In this document: one piece after another, positions 25,087 through 34,023 of the stretch
Layout of the letters: every line of letters starts with the position of its first letter
Position numbering within the stretch: position 1 is the stretch's first letter
DNA from: Geobacillus genomosp. 3
GTDB taxonomy: Bacteria > Bacillota > Bacilli > Bacillales > Anoxybacillaceae
Reading direction: 5' to 3'
Length of the DNA: 64,000 bases
Assembly: GCF_000445995.2 (NCBI RefSeq)
Contig: NC_022080.4
Location: 1,674,001 to 1,738,000, forward strand
Made by a program: the position numbers and the translations under genes
The notes under the pieces: model-generated
The model's database searches: none
What the model was told of the DNA's origin: nothing
Seen by the model: the letters and a program-made list of their open reading frames with translations, nothing else

Positions 25087-25860
25087 TCAGTTCGCCCACC
25101 ACTCTTTTCGCGCGTCCAGCGCTTCATATATCCGCATCGCCATTAGTTCATATCCCGCGGCGTTTGGATGAAATTCATCGCGGTGAAGCAAATCATCGCG
25201 GTCGGCAAACATATCTTGAATATCCACAAAGATCGTGCGCGGATAGCGGGAAAGCACCGCGTTGCTCGCACGGTTCCATTCAACGATGACGGCGTCAATT
25301 TCCGGAATGTTCGGCAATGTCGTGGAAAACGGGTTGTATAAGCCGATGAGCACAACGACCGCATCCGGGTTGATCGTGCGCAACAACAGCAACAGGTGAT
25401 CGAGCCGCTCGGCAAATCGCTGGCTCTCGTTCGCAAACCGCTCGTACGATAAATCAAAAAAATGCGAGCGGACGACATTCATCACATCGTTGCCGCCGAT
25501 CGTAATCGTAATGATATGCGCCCGCTCGAGCTCCGCTTGGTGGGCGCGAATAACCGGTTCAAGTTCGTTGATGCGCCGGCCCCGCTTTCCGGCATTCGTA
25601 ACCGTCACCGTCCGCACCCCGTCTTCCGCCGCCAAAAGCGGGATAAGGCGGCCAACATAGCCTCCTTTCCCTTCGCCGTCTCCGACTCCTTCGGTCAATG
25701 AATCGCCTAACGCGACGAGGTGAATGTCTTTGGGTAACGGCTTTGCTTCCGGCTGCCTGATGGCGGTCTCATGTGGGCGGTCTGGCTTCCCGCCGGCCGG
25801 AAGCACCGTACATCCGGCGAGCAACATCCCCAACACGAAAAGCCATCCCCATCGTATCAT
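25087..25860 (-). CDS. ypmR: YpmR-like SGNH/GDSL lipoprotein hydrolase
   Basis: The start is set at ATG 25860. A lipoprotein signal ends in LAGC (cysteine near residue 17). Esterase block I is ALGDSLTEGVGD with the catalytic serine, block III is IGGNDV, and block V is DEFHPNAAGYE with the Asp-His pair. The 257-residue product is a cell-surface lipase/esterase-like enzyme of unknown substrate. It sits between ypmQ and ypmS as in B. subtilis. Confidence 0.9.
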   Translation of the reverse strand: MIRWGWLFVLGMLLAGCTVLPAGGKPDRPHETAIRQPEAKPLPKDIHLVALGDSLTEGVGDGEGKGGYVGRLIPLLAAEDGVRTVTVTNAGKRGRRINELEPVIRAHQAELERAHIITITIGGNDVMNVVRSHFFDLSYERFANESQRFAERLDHLLLLLRTINPDAVVVLIGLYNPFSTTLPNIPEIDAVIVEWNRASNAVLSRYPRTIFVDIQDMFADRDDLLHRDEFHPNAAGYELMAMRIYEALDARKEWWAN

Positions 25861-25929
25861 GTGTGACACCTGCCTTTTGCTGCAACAGGGGAAAGACGAA
25901 AAGAAGGCAAAACGGCGCCCGTTTTTGCC

Positions 25930-26502
25930 TTATCGCGACGATTGCAAAATTTCAATATGCTCTAAAATCGTGTCATACGGCACATCCTGCACGCCGCTGT
26001 ATGTTTGAACCACCTTGCCGTCCGGGCCGACTAAATAAAAGCTCGTGCCGTGGATGACTTGGTCATCGCCAACCGGCTTTTGCACAATCGTTTTAAAGCT
26101 TTTTTGCGCCAGTTCGCTAATCTCAGCCGGACTGTATCCGGTCAAGAAATGCCAGTTTGCTAGGTCATTTGTAAACTGTTTCGCGTAAGCCTCTAGTTTT
26201 TCTGGCGTATCAACTTCCGGGTCGACACTGAACGAAACAAATTCAACATCGAGCCCTTTTTCTTCCGCCTTCTCTTTCAGTTTGGCCATATGGGCGGTCA
26301 TCGGCGGGCAAACCGTTTCGCAGTTTGTAAAAATAAAATCGGCGACCCACACTTTCCCCTTCAGATCGCGAAGTCCAAACGGCTCACCTGACTGATCAAC
26401 AAACGTAAAGTCAGCGACCGGCCAATTTTTGGCATCCGAAATCGTTTTCCCACACGCAGCAAGCAAACAAATCGCAGCGATCATCATGATTCGTTTCCAC
26501 AT
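25930..26502 (-). CDS. ypmQ: Sco1/SenC-type copper chaperone lipoprotein (YpmQ)
   Basis: The 190-residue protein starts at ATG 26502 behind AAAGGGATG. A lipobox LLAAC gives a lipid-anchored protein. The thioredoxin-like fold carries the Cu-binding CETVCPP and the conserved histidine in VIHGTSF. It assembles the CuA centre of cytochrome oxidase on the outer face of the membrane. It heads the ypmQ-R-S string. Confidence 0.92.
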   Translation of the reverse strand: MWKRIMMIAAICLLAACGKTISDAKNWPVADFTFVDQSGEPFGLRDLKGKVWVADFIFTNCETVCPPMTAHMAKLKEKAEEKGLDVEFVSFSVDPEVDTPEKLEAYAKQFTNDLANWHFLTGYSPAEISELAQKSFKTIVQKPVGDDQVIHGTSFYLVGPDGKVVQTYSGVQDVPYDTILEHIEILQSSR

Positions 26503-26592
26503 CAACTGTTCATCCCTTTCTGCCTGTACCGCTTTGTTTTACCTGGCGTCATCTCGTTTCCATTATATAATGAAATCAGCGAAAATCCCACC

Positions 26593-26628
26593 AAAAAAAA
26601 GTTGTTTTGCCGCAATGGGCAAAACAAC
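26593..26628 (-). terminator. Terminator of ypmP
   Basis: GTTGTTTTGC pairs with GCAAAACAAC and is followed on the minus strand by eight T. Confidence 0.9.
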
Positions 26629-26633
26629 AGCAG

Positions 26634-26885
26634 TCACGCGTTATGTTTCAACACCGTTTCCTTAAAGATTTGTTCATATACCGGCCATTTCAACACTTTC
26701 TTCAAGTGCTCCCGGAACGAGTAAACAGAACGATTCGTCCTTGATCGGTACACTTTCGCAATAAACGTCTCCAAGCGAAGTTGGATCATAAATCGGTACG
26801 TGTTCTCTTCCTCCAATACTGGGATTTCGATAATCTTCACTTTCTGCCCATACGCGTTTTTAAACTCGAGGCTTTTGAATAGCAA
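26634..26885 (-). CDS. ypmP: YpmP-like DUF2535 protein
   Basis: An 83-residue protein with a TTG start at 26885 behind AGAGGA. It reads LFKSLEFKNAYGQKVKIIEI, then a LRLETFIAKVYR segment and a basic, aromatic C-terminus. No cysteines, membrane segments or enzymatic motifs are visible. It lies between ilvA and ypmQ exactly as in B. subtilis. Function unknown. Confidence 0.8.
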   Translation of the reverse strand: MLFKSLEFKNAYGQKVKIIEIPVLEEENTYRFMIQLRLETFIAKVYRSRTNRSVYSFREHLKKVLKWPVYEQIFKETVLKHNA

Positions 26886-26992
26886 AATATCAATCCTCTT
26901 TTTTCACCGATTTACTTATATTATACACCAATCCGGTGAAAAAGTATGTCGGAATACAGCGAAATCTTTTCGACTTTTTTTCGTATTTTTCG

Positions 26993-28264
26993 TCAAATGA
27001 GCAGGTGGAACAAATTCGGATCTTTATTCACTTCCTGGAACGGAAATCCTTTTTTCTTCATCCGTTCAATGAGCGGTGCGTAGTCCTCGCGCCGTTTCAG
27101 CTCGATGCCGACGAGCGCCGGTCCGCTTTCCTTATTGTTTTTCTTCGTATATTCAAACCGGGTAATGTCATCGGTCGGACCGAGCACTTCATCCAAAAAC
27201 TCGCGCAGCGCCCCGGCCCGTTGCGGGAAGTTGACGATGAAATAGTGCTGCAGCCCTTCATAAATCATCGAGCGCTCTTTAATTTCCTGCATCCGGTCAA
27301 TGTCGTTGTTGCCGCCGCTCACCACGCAAACGACCGTCTTGCCGCGAATTTGCTCTTTGTAAAACTCAAGCGCGGCGATCGGCAGCGCGCCGGCCGGCTC
27401 GACGACGATGGCGTTTTCGTTATACAGCTCTAAAATCGTCGTGCATACTTTCCCTTCTGGAACGACAACGATGTCATCAAGCATTCCACTACATAACGCA
27501 AACGTTTTTTCCCCGACCGTTTTGACCGCGGCACCGTCCACGAACTTGTCGATCTCCCCGAGCGTCACGACATGCCCGTGCTCGAGCGCTGCTTTCATCG
27601 ACGGTGCGCCGGCCGGCTCGACGCCGACGATGTTGGTGGACGGAGAAATGCTTTTCACATACGTCCCCAGCCCCGCTATCAATCCGCCGCCACCGATGCT
27701 AGCGAACAGAAAATCGATCGGCTCGTCGCAGTCATTTAACACCTCAACCCCGATGGTTCCTTGACCGGCAATGACGTATTCATCATCAAACGGGTGAATG
27801 AACGTGCGCCCTTCCGCTTCGGCGCATTTCACCGCTTCGTTGTATGAGTCGTCAAACGTGTCACCGACAAGGACGATCTCGACCATGTCTTTGCCAAACA
27901 GCTGCACTTGCGACACTTTTTGCCGCGGCGTCGTCGCCGGCATGTAAATTTTCCCATGCACACCAAGCGCCCGGCATGAATAGGCCACCCCTTGGGCATG
28001 GTTGCCGGCGCTGGCGCAAATGACTCCGCTTTGCCGTTCCTCGTCGGTTAAATGCTTCATCCGGTTGTACGCCCCGCGCAGTTTAAACGAACGCACGACT
28101 TGCAAATCTTCGCGCTTCAAATAGACGTTGCATTCATACCGTTCGGACAAGAGCGGATTTTTTTGCAGCGGGGTATGCAAAACAACATCCTTGAGCGTAT
28201 GATAAGCAATCAAAATGTCCTCGACGTATACCGCCCCTTGTTTCCGTTTTAGCTGTTGTTCCAT
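26993..28264 (-). CDS. ilvA: Threonine deaminase (biosynthetic, short form)
   Basis: The 423-residue protein starts at ATG 28264 with AAAGGGAA upstream. The PLP lysine is in VRSFKLRGAYN, the asparagine loop is SAGNHAQGVA and the phosphate loop is IGGGGLIAG. One C-terminal ACT-like domain (~residues 340-423) is seen, against two in the E. coli enzyme. It makes 2-oxobutanoate for isoleucine synthesis. No T-box leader is visible upstream. The start agrees with the ypmP side of the cluster. Confidence 0.93.
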   Translation of the reverse strand: MEQQLKRKQGAVYVEDILIAYHTLKDVVLHTPLQKNPLLSERYECNVYLKREDLQVVRSFKLRGAYNRMKHLTDEERQSGVICASAGNHAQGVAYSCRALGVHGKIYMPATTPRQKVSQVQLFGKDMVEIVLVGDTFDDSYNEAVKCAEAEGRTFIHPFDDEYVIAGQGTIGVEVLNDCDEPIDFLFASIGGGGLIAGLGTYVKSISPSTNIVGVEPAGAPSMKAALEHGHVVTLGEIDKFVDGAAVKTVGEKTFALCSGMLDDIVVVPEGKVCTTILELYNENAIVVEPAGALPIAALEFYKEQIRGKTVVCVVSGGNNDIDRMQEIKERSMIYEGLQHYFIVNFPQRAGALREFLDEVLGPTDDITRFEYTKKNNKESGPALVGIELKRREDYAPLIERMKKKGFPFQEVNKDPNLFHLLI

Positions 28265-28367
28265 GCTCTCGTTCCCTTTCCTTAGTAAGTTATCTTTGAT
28301 TTGTAGATTATATCACAAATTCGCAAAAAGAAAAGGAAATTTTCGAAAAAGTTTTTGTTCTTGATAA

Positions 28368-28400
28368 GAAAACGACCGGCGCTACGTCCGGTCGTCTTCT
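28368..28400 (-). terminator. Terminator overlapping the end of the DUF2512 gene
   Basis: GACGACCGG and CCGGTCGTT form a stem around the stop codon; on the minus strand it is followed by TTTTCTTATC. Confidence 0.7.
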
Positions 28401-28825
28401 TTGTTGAACTCCTCTTCTTCGGCGAACTCGGTCGCCCATCTTCCTTCATCATACCAGCGATGCGCTTCTTCCCGGCGCGCTTCCTCGAGCACATGATTTT
28501 CCATATACAAATGGAAAAACGTTTCAATCGCCCCGATGGCAAGCGCGCTAAAAAAGGCGGCGTACGCCATGTTAACAGTTGGCGCAATCAGCGCAAAGCT
28601 GACAGCCCATACAAGCAAAAAGGACAGCGGCACATCCAAAACGGCGGCGGTGAAGTTTCCAACGCGCGGCAAGATGAACACATCGCCGATCATGTAAGAA
28701 ACGAGCGCGGTGATGATTGTCATGAGCGAAATCAACGAAAGCGGAGCGTTGAAAATGGTAAACATGGAAAATAAGACGACGCTCCAAGCTGCGAGCTTGA
28801 CGATAAAAGGAACGATATGCTTCAT
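28382..28825 (-). CDS. DUF2512 (YndM-like) membrane protein
   Basis: This 147-residue protein starts at ATG 28825 behind GTGGAGGAAG. Four hydrophobic segments (about residues 9-26, 32-52, 60-82, 85-103) are followed by a charged, acidic C-terminal tail. The pattern fits the Bacillaceae DUF2512 family. Function unknown. Confidence 0.75.
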   Translation of the reverse strand: MKHIVPFIVKLAAWSVVLFSMFTIFNAPLSLISLMTIITALVSYMIGDVFILPRVGNFTAAVLDVPLSFLLVWAVSFALIAPTVNMAYAAFFSALAIGAIETFFHLYMENHVLEEARREEAHRWYDEGRWATEFAEEEEFNKEDDRT

Positions 28826-28891
28826 TTGTCTTCCTCCACTTCCATTGTTGGTCTACTTGTTATCGTTCCTTGTTTGCTCCGCTTCTATGCA

Positions 28892-28922
28892 AAAAGACGC
28901 ACTTAGCCAAAGCTAAGCGCGC
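28892..28922 (-). terminator. Terminator of the thyA-dfrA operon
   Basis: GCGCTTAGC and GCTAAGTGC form a stem that overlaps the dfrA stop codon and is followed on the minus strand by GTCTTTTTG. Confidence 0.8.
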
Positions 28923-29413
28923 CCTGTTTTTCGCTCGTAAATGAGAAAGGCGTGATCGTATCGATTTTTTTCATCGACCGTTCCTTTCGTATACGAAACG
29001 AGTTCCCACTCTTGTTCGGAAATCGGCGGATAAAACGTATCGCCGGAGAACGAGGCAAAAATTTTCGTCACATACAGCCGGCTGGCAAGCGGCAGCGTCG
29101 CCTGAAACAGTTCGGCCCCGCCGATAATGAACACTTCTTTGTCGCCGCGGCTGGCGGCCCACTGTTTCACGTCATCAAGCGAGTGAAGCGTAAGACAGCC
29201 TTCCGGGCGAAACGAGCGGTTGCGTGTCACGACGATATTTTCCCGGCCGGGAAGCGGACGGCCGATCGCCTCAAACGTCTTCCGCCCCATCACGATGGCA
29301 TGTCCCATTGTCACCCGTTTAAAATACGCCAAATCGGCCGGCAAATGCCACGGCAAACGGTTGTCCTTGCCGATCACCCGGTTTTCGTCCATCGCTACAA
29401 TGTGCGAAATCAT
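28913..29413 (-). CDS. dfrA: Dihydrofolate reductase
   Basis: The 166-residue protein starts at ATG 29413 behind GGGGAGGA, 13 bp after thyA. The family positions are clear: AMDENRVIGKDNRLPWHLPADL (with the catalytic Asp near residue 28), IVMGRKTFEAIG, and the FIIGGAEL glycines. It regenerates tetrahydrofolate after thymidylate synthesis, and its pairing with thyA fits this role. Confidence 0.97.
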   Translation of the reverse strand: MISHIVAMDENRVIGKDNRLPWHLPADLAYFKRVTMGHAIVMGRKTFEAIGRPLPGRENIVVTRNRSFRPEGCLTLHSLDDVKQWAASRGDKEVFIIGGAELFQATLPLASRLYVTKIFASFSGDTFYPPISEQEWELVSYTKGTVDEKNRYDHAFLIYERKTGRA

Positions 29414-29426
29414 CGCATCCTCCCCT

Positions 29427-30221
29427 TCACACCGCCACCGGCGCTTTAATCGCCGGATGCGGGTCGTAGCCGACGATTTCAAAATCGTCGTATTCATAGT
29501 CAAAAATGGACGGTGGCTTCCGTTTCATGACGAGCTTTGGCAGCGGGCGCGGCTCGCGCGTCAGCTGCAGTTTCGCTTGTTCCAGATGATTTTTGTACAA
29601 ATGGACGTCCCCGCCGGTGAAAATCAGTTCACCGACGTCCAAATCGCACTGCTGGGCGATCATATGCGTCAAAAGCGCATAGCTGGCAATGTTAAACGGC
29701 AGCCCTAAAAACGTGTCAACGGAGCGCTGCTGCCACATGCATGACAACCGTCCATTCGCGACGTAAAACTGGAAAGCGTAATGGCACGGCGGCAGCTTCA
29801 TCTTATCCAATTCCGCCACGTTCCAGGCGCTGACAAGCAGCCGGCGCGAGTTCGGGTTGCGCTTGATTTCATCGACGACCGACGCAATTTGGTCGACCGT
29901 TTTCCCGTCAGCTCCTTTCCATGACCGCCATTGCGCGCCGTAGATCGGGCCGAGATCGCCGTTTTCATCGGCCCACTCATCCCAAATCGTCACGCCGTTT
30001 TCCTGTAAATAACGGACATTGGTGTCGCCTTTTAAAAACCAAAGCAGTTCATAAACGATCGAGCGAATATGTAACTTTTTCGTCGTCACAAGCGGGAAGC
30101 CGTCCTGCAAGTCAAAGCGGAGCTGGCGGCCGAACACGGACAAGGTGCCGACGCCGGTGCGGTCTTCTTTTTCCACACCGTTTTCCAAAATATCTTCCAA
30201 AAGCTGCAAGTATTGCCGCAA
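29427..30221 (-). CDS. thyA: Thymidylate synthase, ThyA type
   Basis: I set the start at TTG 30221: the AGGTGAGG site lies 8 nt upstream and the 264-residue product then matches the E. coli ThyA length. A GTG at 30230 is the alternative. The active cysteine is in PPCHYAFQF, the dUMP-binding parts are [15 protein letters not shown] and HLYKNHLEQ. It is folate-dependent and co-transcribed with dfrA. Confidence 0.96.
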   Translation of the reverse strand: MRQYLQLLEDILENGVEKEDRTGVGTLSVFGRQLRFDLQDGFPLVTTKKLHIRSIVYELLWFLKGDTNVRYLQENGVTIWDEWADENGDLGPIYGAQWRSWKGADGKTVDQIASVVDEIKRNPNSRRLLVSAWNVAELDKMKLPPCHYAFQFYVANGRLSCMWQQRSVDTFLGLPFNIASYALLTHMIAQQCDLDVGELIFTGGDVHLYKNHLEQAKLQLTREPRPLPKLVMKRKPPSIFDYEYDDFEIVGYDPHPAIKAPVAV

Positions 30222-30267
30222 TGTCCTCACCTCACGCTTATCATATCATAAAGCACCGCCCTCATCA

Positions 30268-30298
30268 CGAAAAAAAAGAGCCTTCTATGAGGCCCGTT
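30268..30298 (-). terminator. Terminator after the PPEP-like gene
   Basis: GGGCCT pairs with AGGCTC (one G-T) and is followed by eight T on the minus strand. It overlaps the stop codon of the gene at 30285. Confidence 0.65.
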
Positions 30299-30989
30299 CC
30301 GCCAACTGGCGAATAAATCCGTATGTGTCCGGGGCCGCCGTCTGCAGCGTTTCCCGTGTCTTGTCGCTCGCATAATAATAGGCGAACGATTCAGCAAAAT
30401 ACTCTTCTGGATATGTCAAAAAATAATACTCGCCTGGAAACAGCCGTGGCGCTTCTTCCCGCCAAATCGTCTGAAACTCATCCGTTTCGTGAATTTCGTC
30501 AAACACGATATAATCAAGCGAATGGGCAAATTCATGCAGTTCTAAATTGACCGAGCCGTGTCCTTTCCCTTTTTCGCTATGGCCGAGGCGGACGAGCACT
30601 AAATGCGATCCCCCGATGCCCGGCACTTCATCCCACGTTTTGGACCCCGGCACGTAGCCGCGCGGTGTTTTCCCGCGCAAATGGCGGACTGTCGGTTCAT
30701 CAGTAATTTTTCCGGTCAACAACTGAATGTAAATATGATGGTTCGCCGCTTGTTCCAAAATGCTTCGGTCAATGCGGGCGATTGTTCGAATCGTCTCGTT
30801 TGCTTCCTCAAGCGAAAAGTCCGTTTCCGGTACGATGATGATGCGGCCTAACACATCGTGCGACGGGATTGCCTGAATATCAAGGCCGCTTCCTTGAAGC
30901 AGCACGCCGTGCGCAGCCGGGTACGGCGAAAGCGACAGAAGCGGAACGGCGAACAGCGCCGCTAGTAAACTAGTGAACCATCGTTTCAT
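30285..30989 (-). CDS. Secreted Pro-Pro endopeptidase-like metalloprotease (anthrax lethal-factor fold)
   Basis: The 234-residue protein is started at ATG 30989, 6 nt after GGGGGA; an ATG 6 nt upstream is possible. A signal peptide (about residues 1-27) is followed by an ATLF-like domain with zinc motif HEFAHSLD (152-159) and the third-ligand region YPEEYFAESFAYYY (near 193-206). This matches the PPEP class, small secreted proteases that cut between prolines; a PPEP has been described from Geobacillus thermodenitrificans. Substrate inferred, not shown. The neighbour ypjP product has Pro-Pro stretches. Confidence 0.85.
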   Translation of the reverse strand: MKRWFTSLLAALFAVPLLSLSPYPAAHGVLLQGSGLDIQAIPSHDVLGRIIIVPETDFSLEEANETIRTIARIDRSILEQAANHHIYIQLLTGKITDEPTVRHLRGKTPRGYVPGSKTWDEVPGIGGSHLVLVRLGHSEKGKGHGSVNLELHEFAHSLDYIVFDEIHETDEFQTIWREEAPRLFPGEYYFLTYPEEYFAESFAYYYASDKTRETLQTAAPDTYGFIRQLAERAS

Positions 30990-31080
30990 TCGCATTCCCC
31001 CGCTTCTTTTATTCTATGAAAATGATATCATAGAACGAAGCGGGGAAAAACGCGCAAAATAAGGAAGAACCCACCGGTCG

Positions 31081-31665
31081 CTACGTCCGCCAGTTTGGCG
31101 GCGTATTTTTTGACCAGTAAATTTTCCCTAATTCATGATGATCTTGAAATCCGTCATCATAAATGTGATAGTGAAACTGAAACCAGTACCCGTCTTGCGG
31201 CGGATGCTCGCGGCGGACGTGAAAGCGAACAAGATCTTCCCCTGTGTCCATGCGATACAAATGGAAAATGCGTTCTCCTTGCCCACCAGACGGATTTTCG
31301 GATACGGCCAAATAACGGAGCTCTTCTTCCGGGCAGCGTTCAGCCAGCTCGGCGATCACTCCTTCGATGCGCGGCAAGATGACAGCGTGAAACTCATCCT
31401 CAATGACCGGGGCGATTTTGCGGCCGAACTTTTCGTATGACTGCGCCACCGCCTTTTCCATCGTCTCCTCGATAAATTGTTCACGGGTTAACGAAACAGC
31501 TTCCGCTGCAGAGCGCGCTGAGCTGTGCTGCCAATCCGAAGACGAGGCGTCGTCCGGAGGCGGCTCTTTGGCCGCGAGCAACGAAGCAGGCGGCGCCACA
31601 AACCCAAACGTACAGACGGTAATCGCAGCAACGAGCGTTTTTCGAAGCCATGCCGGCAGCCTCAT
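31081..31665 (-). CDS. ypjP: YpjP-like secreted protein
   Basis: The 194-residue protein starts at ATG 31665 with GGAGGTGG upstream; its start overlaps the stop of the aminotransferase gene (ATGA), so translation is coupled. A signal sequence ends near residue 32 and the mature start carries a KEPPPDD proline run. The rest is helical then beta-rich, with FHYHIYDDGFQDHHELG and a C-terminal NTPPNW. It is the B. subtilis ypjP position next to the folate genes. Function unknown. Confidence 0.85.
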   Translation of the reverse strand: MRLPAWLRKTLVAAITVCTFGFVAPPASLLAAKEPPPDDASSSDWQHSSARSAAEAVSLTREQFIEETMEKAVAQSYEKFGRKIAPVIEDEFHAVILPRIEGVIAELAERCPEEELRYLAVSENPSGGQGERIFHLYRMDTGEDLVRFHVRREHPPQDGYWFQFHYHIYDDGFQDHHELGKIYWSKNTPPNWRT

Positions 31666-32864
31666 CGCGTCCACCTCCGCGATGGTTGGTCAGCGGTCAA
31701 CTGCTTGAACAAGCCGCTCTCGTTAAGCTTTTCAACCGCGCGGCGCAACACCGCTTCCGGCTGAACGAGAGCGATGCGCACATAGCCTTCACCGCTCGGC
31801 CCGAACGCATGCCCAGGCGTTACGACGACGCCGGCTTGATCGATCAACGCTTTCGTGAACGAAAGCGATGTCCAGCCATCGGGAATTTTGGCCCACACAA
31901 ACATGCCCGCCGGCGGACGGTCAACCGCCCAACCGATGTCGGTCAATCCGGCAACAAGCGCATCGCGCCGCGCCTGATACATCGTGCGGCTTTCGGCGCA
32001 AAAGTCGGCCCCATGACGCAACACGTCCGCCGCCGCTTTTTGAATTGGCCAAAAAATGCCGTAATCCAAATTGGACTTGAACTCGGCAAACGCACGAACC
32101 ACGTCAGCATTGCCACATAAATAGCCGATCCGGCAGCCGGCCATATTGTAGCTTTTGGACAACGAGTTGATCTCAACACCGACATCTTTCGCCCCCGGGA
32201 CGGACAAGAAGCTCACCGGTTTGTTTCCGTCATAGTACAGCTCACCGTAGGCAAAATCGGAAACAACGAGAATATCGTACCGTTTGGCAAACGCAACGAC
32301 ATCGCGATAAAACGATTCCGGAGCCAACGTCGGCACCGGGTTGCCGGGAAAGTTTAAAAAGAGGATGGCCGCCCGTTTGGCGACATCTTCCGGAATGGCA
32401 GCCAAATCGGGCAAAAAGCCGTTTTCTTTCCGAAGCGGCAGAAAATACGGCTCCGCTTCGGCCATCGCTACGCCGGCCGCATACGCCGGATATCCGGGGT
32501 CGGGCAGTAAAATAACATCACCCGGGTCGGCGAACACCATCGGCAAATGGACCAATCCGTCTTGCGACCCGATGACATACGTGATGTCTGTTTCCGGATC
32601 AAGCGCCACACCGTGCGCCGTCCGGTAATAATGCGCAACCGCCTCCTGAAACTCGCGAATGCCTTTTAACGTGTAGCCGTATGCATTCGGCTCCTTCGCA
32701 TAGCGGGCGATCGCCTCGCGCACAAACGGCGCCGGCGGCAAATCCGGGCTGCCGACGCTTAAATCGATCCACTCGTCGTGAAGATGGCGCCGCTGTTGGC
32801 GGTACGCCGCCAATTCGGCAAAAATGGATGCGGAAAATGCGTTCATTCGTTTCGCTTTTTTCAT
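31662..32864 (-). CDS. PLP-dependent aminotransferase, class I/II
   Basis: This 400-residue enzyme starts at ATG 32864 behind GGGAGAGGAAAG. Fold-type I landmarks are DLSVGSPDLPPAP at the N-terminus, NFPGNPVPT, the DFAYGELYYD aspartate and the PLP lysine in SLSKSYNMAGCRIGY. The overall pattern is that of LL-diaminopimelate/alanine-type aminotransferases. The donor and acceptor cannot be told from sequence. It is coupled to ypjP by a 4-nt overlap. Confidence 0.85.
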   Translation of the reverse strand: MKKAKRMNAFSASIFAELAAYRQQRRHLHDEWIDLSVGSPDLPPAPFVREAIARYAKEPNAYGYTLKGIREFQEAVAHYYRTAHGVALDPETDITYVIGSQDGLVHLPMVFADPGDVILLPDPGYPAYAAGVAMAEAEPYFLPLRKENGFLPDLAAIPEDVAKRAAILFLNFPGNPVPTLAPESFYRDVVAFAKRYDILVVSDFAYGELYYDGNKPVSFLSVPGAKDVGVEINSLSKSYNMAGCRIGYLCGNADVVRAFAEFKSNLDYGIFWPIQKAAADVLRHGADFCAESRTMYQARRDALVAGLTDIGWAVDRPPAGMFVWAKIPDGWTSLSFTKALIDQAGVVVTPGHAFGPSGEGYVRIALVQPEAVLRRAVEKLNESGLFKQLTADQPSRRWTR

Positions 32865-32995
32865 CGTCTTTCCTCTCCCCTGCCAAAGCAAAAACCGCTT
32901 TTCCTTTTCGCTTCTATTGGTATATACTATGGTTACATGAATAGTGTATCATATGTTCAAGGGGAAAACATAGACAGAAAGGCGGGAAAACGGAG

Positions 32996-33070
32996 ATGAC
33001 AACCATCTTTTTTGCGGCCAGCCTCATCACGTTGTTGTATTTCATTTACAGCTGCATCGCCAACGCTTAA
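32996..33070 (+). CDS. Possible 24-residue small membrane peptide
   Basis: ATG 32996 follows GGCGGGAAAACGGAG and opens a 24-codon frame dominated by a hydrophobic stretch (IFFAASLITLLYFIYS). A strong terminator follows 12 bp after the stop, which argues for a real short transcript. The ribosome binding site is not well spaced. No family recognised. Confidence 0.45.
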   Translation: MTTIFFAASLITLLYFIYSCIANA

Positions 33071-33082
33071 CAGCGGCAGCGA

Positions 33083-33116
33083 AAACGGAGCTCCCGATGC
33101 GGAGCTCCGTTTTCAG
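33083..33116. terminator. Bidirectional terminator
   Basis: AAAACGGAGCTCC pairs with GGAGCTCCGTTTT, an almost perfect 13-bp stem between the small peptide gene and the small protein ending at 33113. Confidence 0.88.
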
Positions 33117-33244
33117 TCGATTTTCGTTTTTTTGCGCGCAGAATCAAGTTCGTAGGCGCCCGTTTCCGTTTGTGTCGTTCCTTGCCCTCTCACATCAGGG
33201 GCGCTGACACCCGTTTTCGAACGATCTTTTTTCCGCTTCGGCAC
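33113..33244 (-). CDS. Small basic hypothetical protein (43 aa)
   Basis: GTG 33244 sits 7 nt after a near-perfect GGAGGTGATC. The product starts MPKRKKDRSKTG and is hydrophilic, with GQGTTQTETGAYELDS and a basic C-terminus. An ATG at 33262 would overlap the ribosome binding site and is less likely. It has the look of small spore-associated proteins, but I recognise no family. Confidence 0.55.
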   Translation of the reverse strand: MPKRKKDRSKTGVSAPDVRGQGTTQTETGAYELDSARKKTKID

Positions 33245-33315
33245 GCCGATCACCTCCGCCATTATCGTTCCCCGGCACCGGCAGCGGTATGCAAGATCGG
33301 GGCCGGCATAAGGCA

Positions 33316-33753
33316 TCAGCCGCAGTATTTGTCAAAAGCAGCCAAAATATTTTCCATTACGTCCTCCATCGAATGGAACTCGATGTCTTCGCGCGGGATA
33401 AAATGGACGACTTCTTTTCCTTTTAAGAGCGCCATCGACGGTGAGGACGGGGCATAGCCGACAAAGTGCTCGCGCATTTTCGCTGTTGCCTCTTTATCTT
33501 GCCCAGCAAACACGGTTACTAGATGATCCGGCTTCTTCTCGCTCCGCAGCACCGCCTGCGTCGCGGCCGGACGCGCCAGTCCGGCGGCACAGCCGCACAC
33601 CGAATTGACGAACACAAATGTCGTCCCTTCCGCTTGCTCCATAAACTGTTCGACTTCCTCACTTGTACGCAACTCGCGAAAACCGGCGCGGACAAGTTCA
33701 TCGCGCATCGGCTGCACAAGCTGGCGCATATACTCTTCGTACGCCATCGACAT
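33316..33753 (-). CDS. brxA: Bacilliredoxin BrxA (YphP-like)
   Basis: The 145-residue protein starts at ATG 33753, 9 nt after GGAGGG. The thioredoxin-like fold carries the CGC active site (Cys53 and Cys55, VNSVCGCAAG) typical of BrxA/B. These proteins remove bacillithiol from oxidised proteins in the cytoplasm. Transcribed alone. Confidence 0.95.
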   Translation of the reverse strand: MSMAYEEYMRQLVQPMRDELVRAGFRELRTSEEVEQFMEQAEGTTFVFVNSVCGCAAGLARPAATQAVLRSEKKPDHLVTVFAGQDKEATAKMREHFVGYAPSSPSMALLKGKEVVHFIPREDIEFHSMEDVMENILAAFDKYCG

Positions 33754-33901
33754 AGCTATCATCCCTCCATATGATGATCGTTGTGCTATCAGCATACTAT
33801 ACTTCGAACACAAAAAGCAACGGAGATAGCTGCCGGCGGCAGCGAAAACGAGAATATCCCCTTTCAACGTCGTCAGTGGAACAAATGTCCCCCGCACTCC
33901 T

Positions 33902-33943
33902 GCCCGTTTGCTGTCTGAAACGGGCGATTTCTTTTTTTCCTTC
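33902..33943 (+). terminator. Orphan plus-strand terminator
   Basis: GCCCGTTT and AAACGGGC form a stem followed by GATTTCTTTTTTT. No plus-strand gene precedes it between 33754 and 33900, so it may end a short untranslated RNA or be left over. The rest of 33754-34023 holds nothing else that I can support. Confidence 0.5.
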
Positions 33944-34023
33944 TAGCAATCGCCGCGGCCACCGGTCGCCCTCGAACATATAATAAGTCATCGAATGGAC
34001 GGAAACGAAAGGGGGCGCAGTCG

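Noticed and set aside
31095..31708. Several plus-strand frames opposite ypjP
   Set aside because: They are shadows of ypjP, which has a signal peptide, coupled start and conserved neighbourhood.
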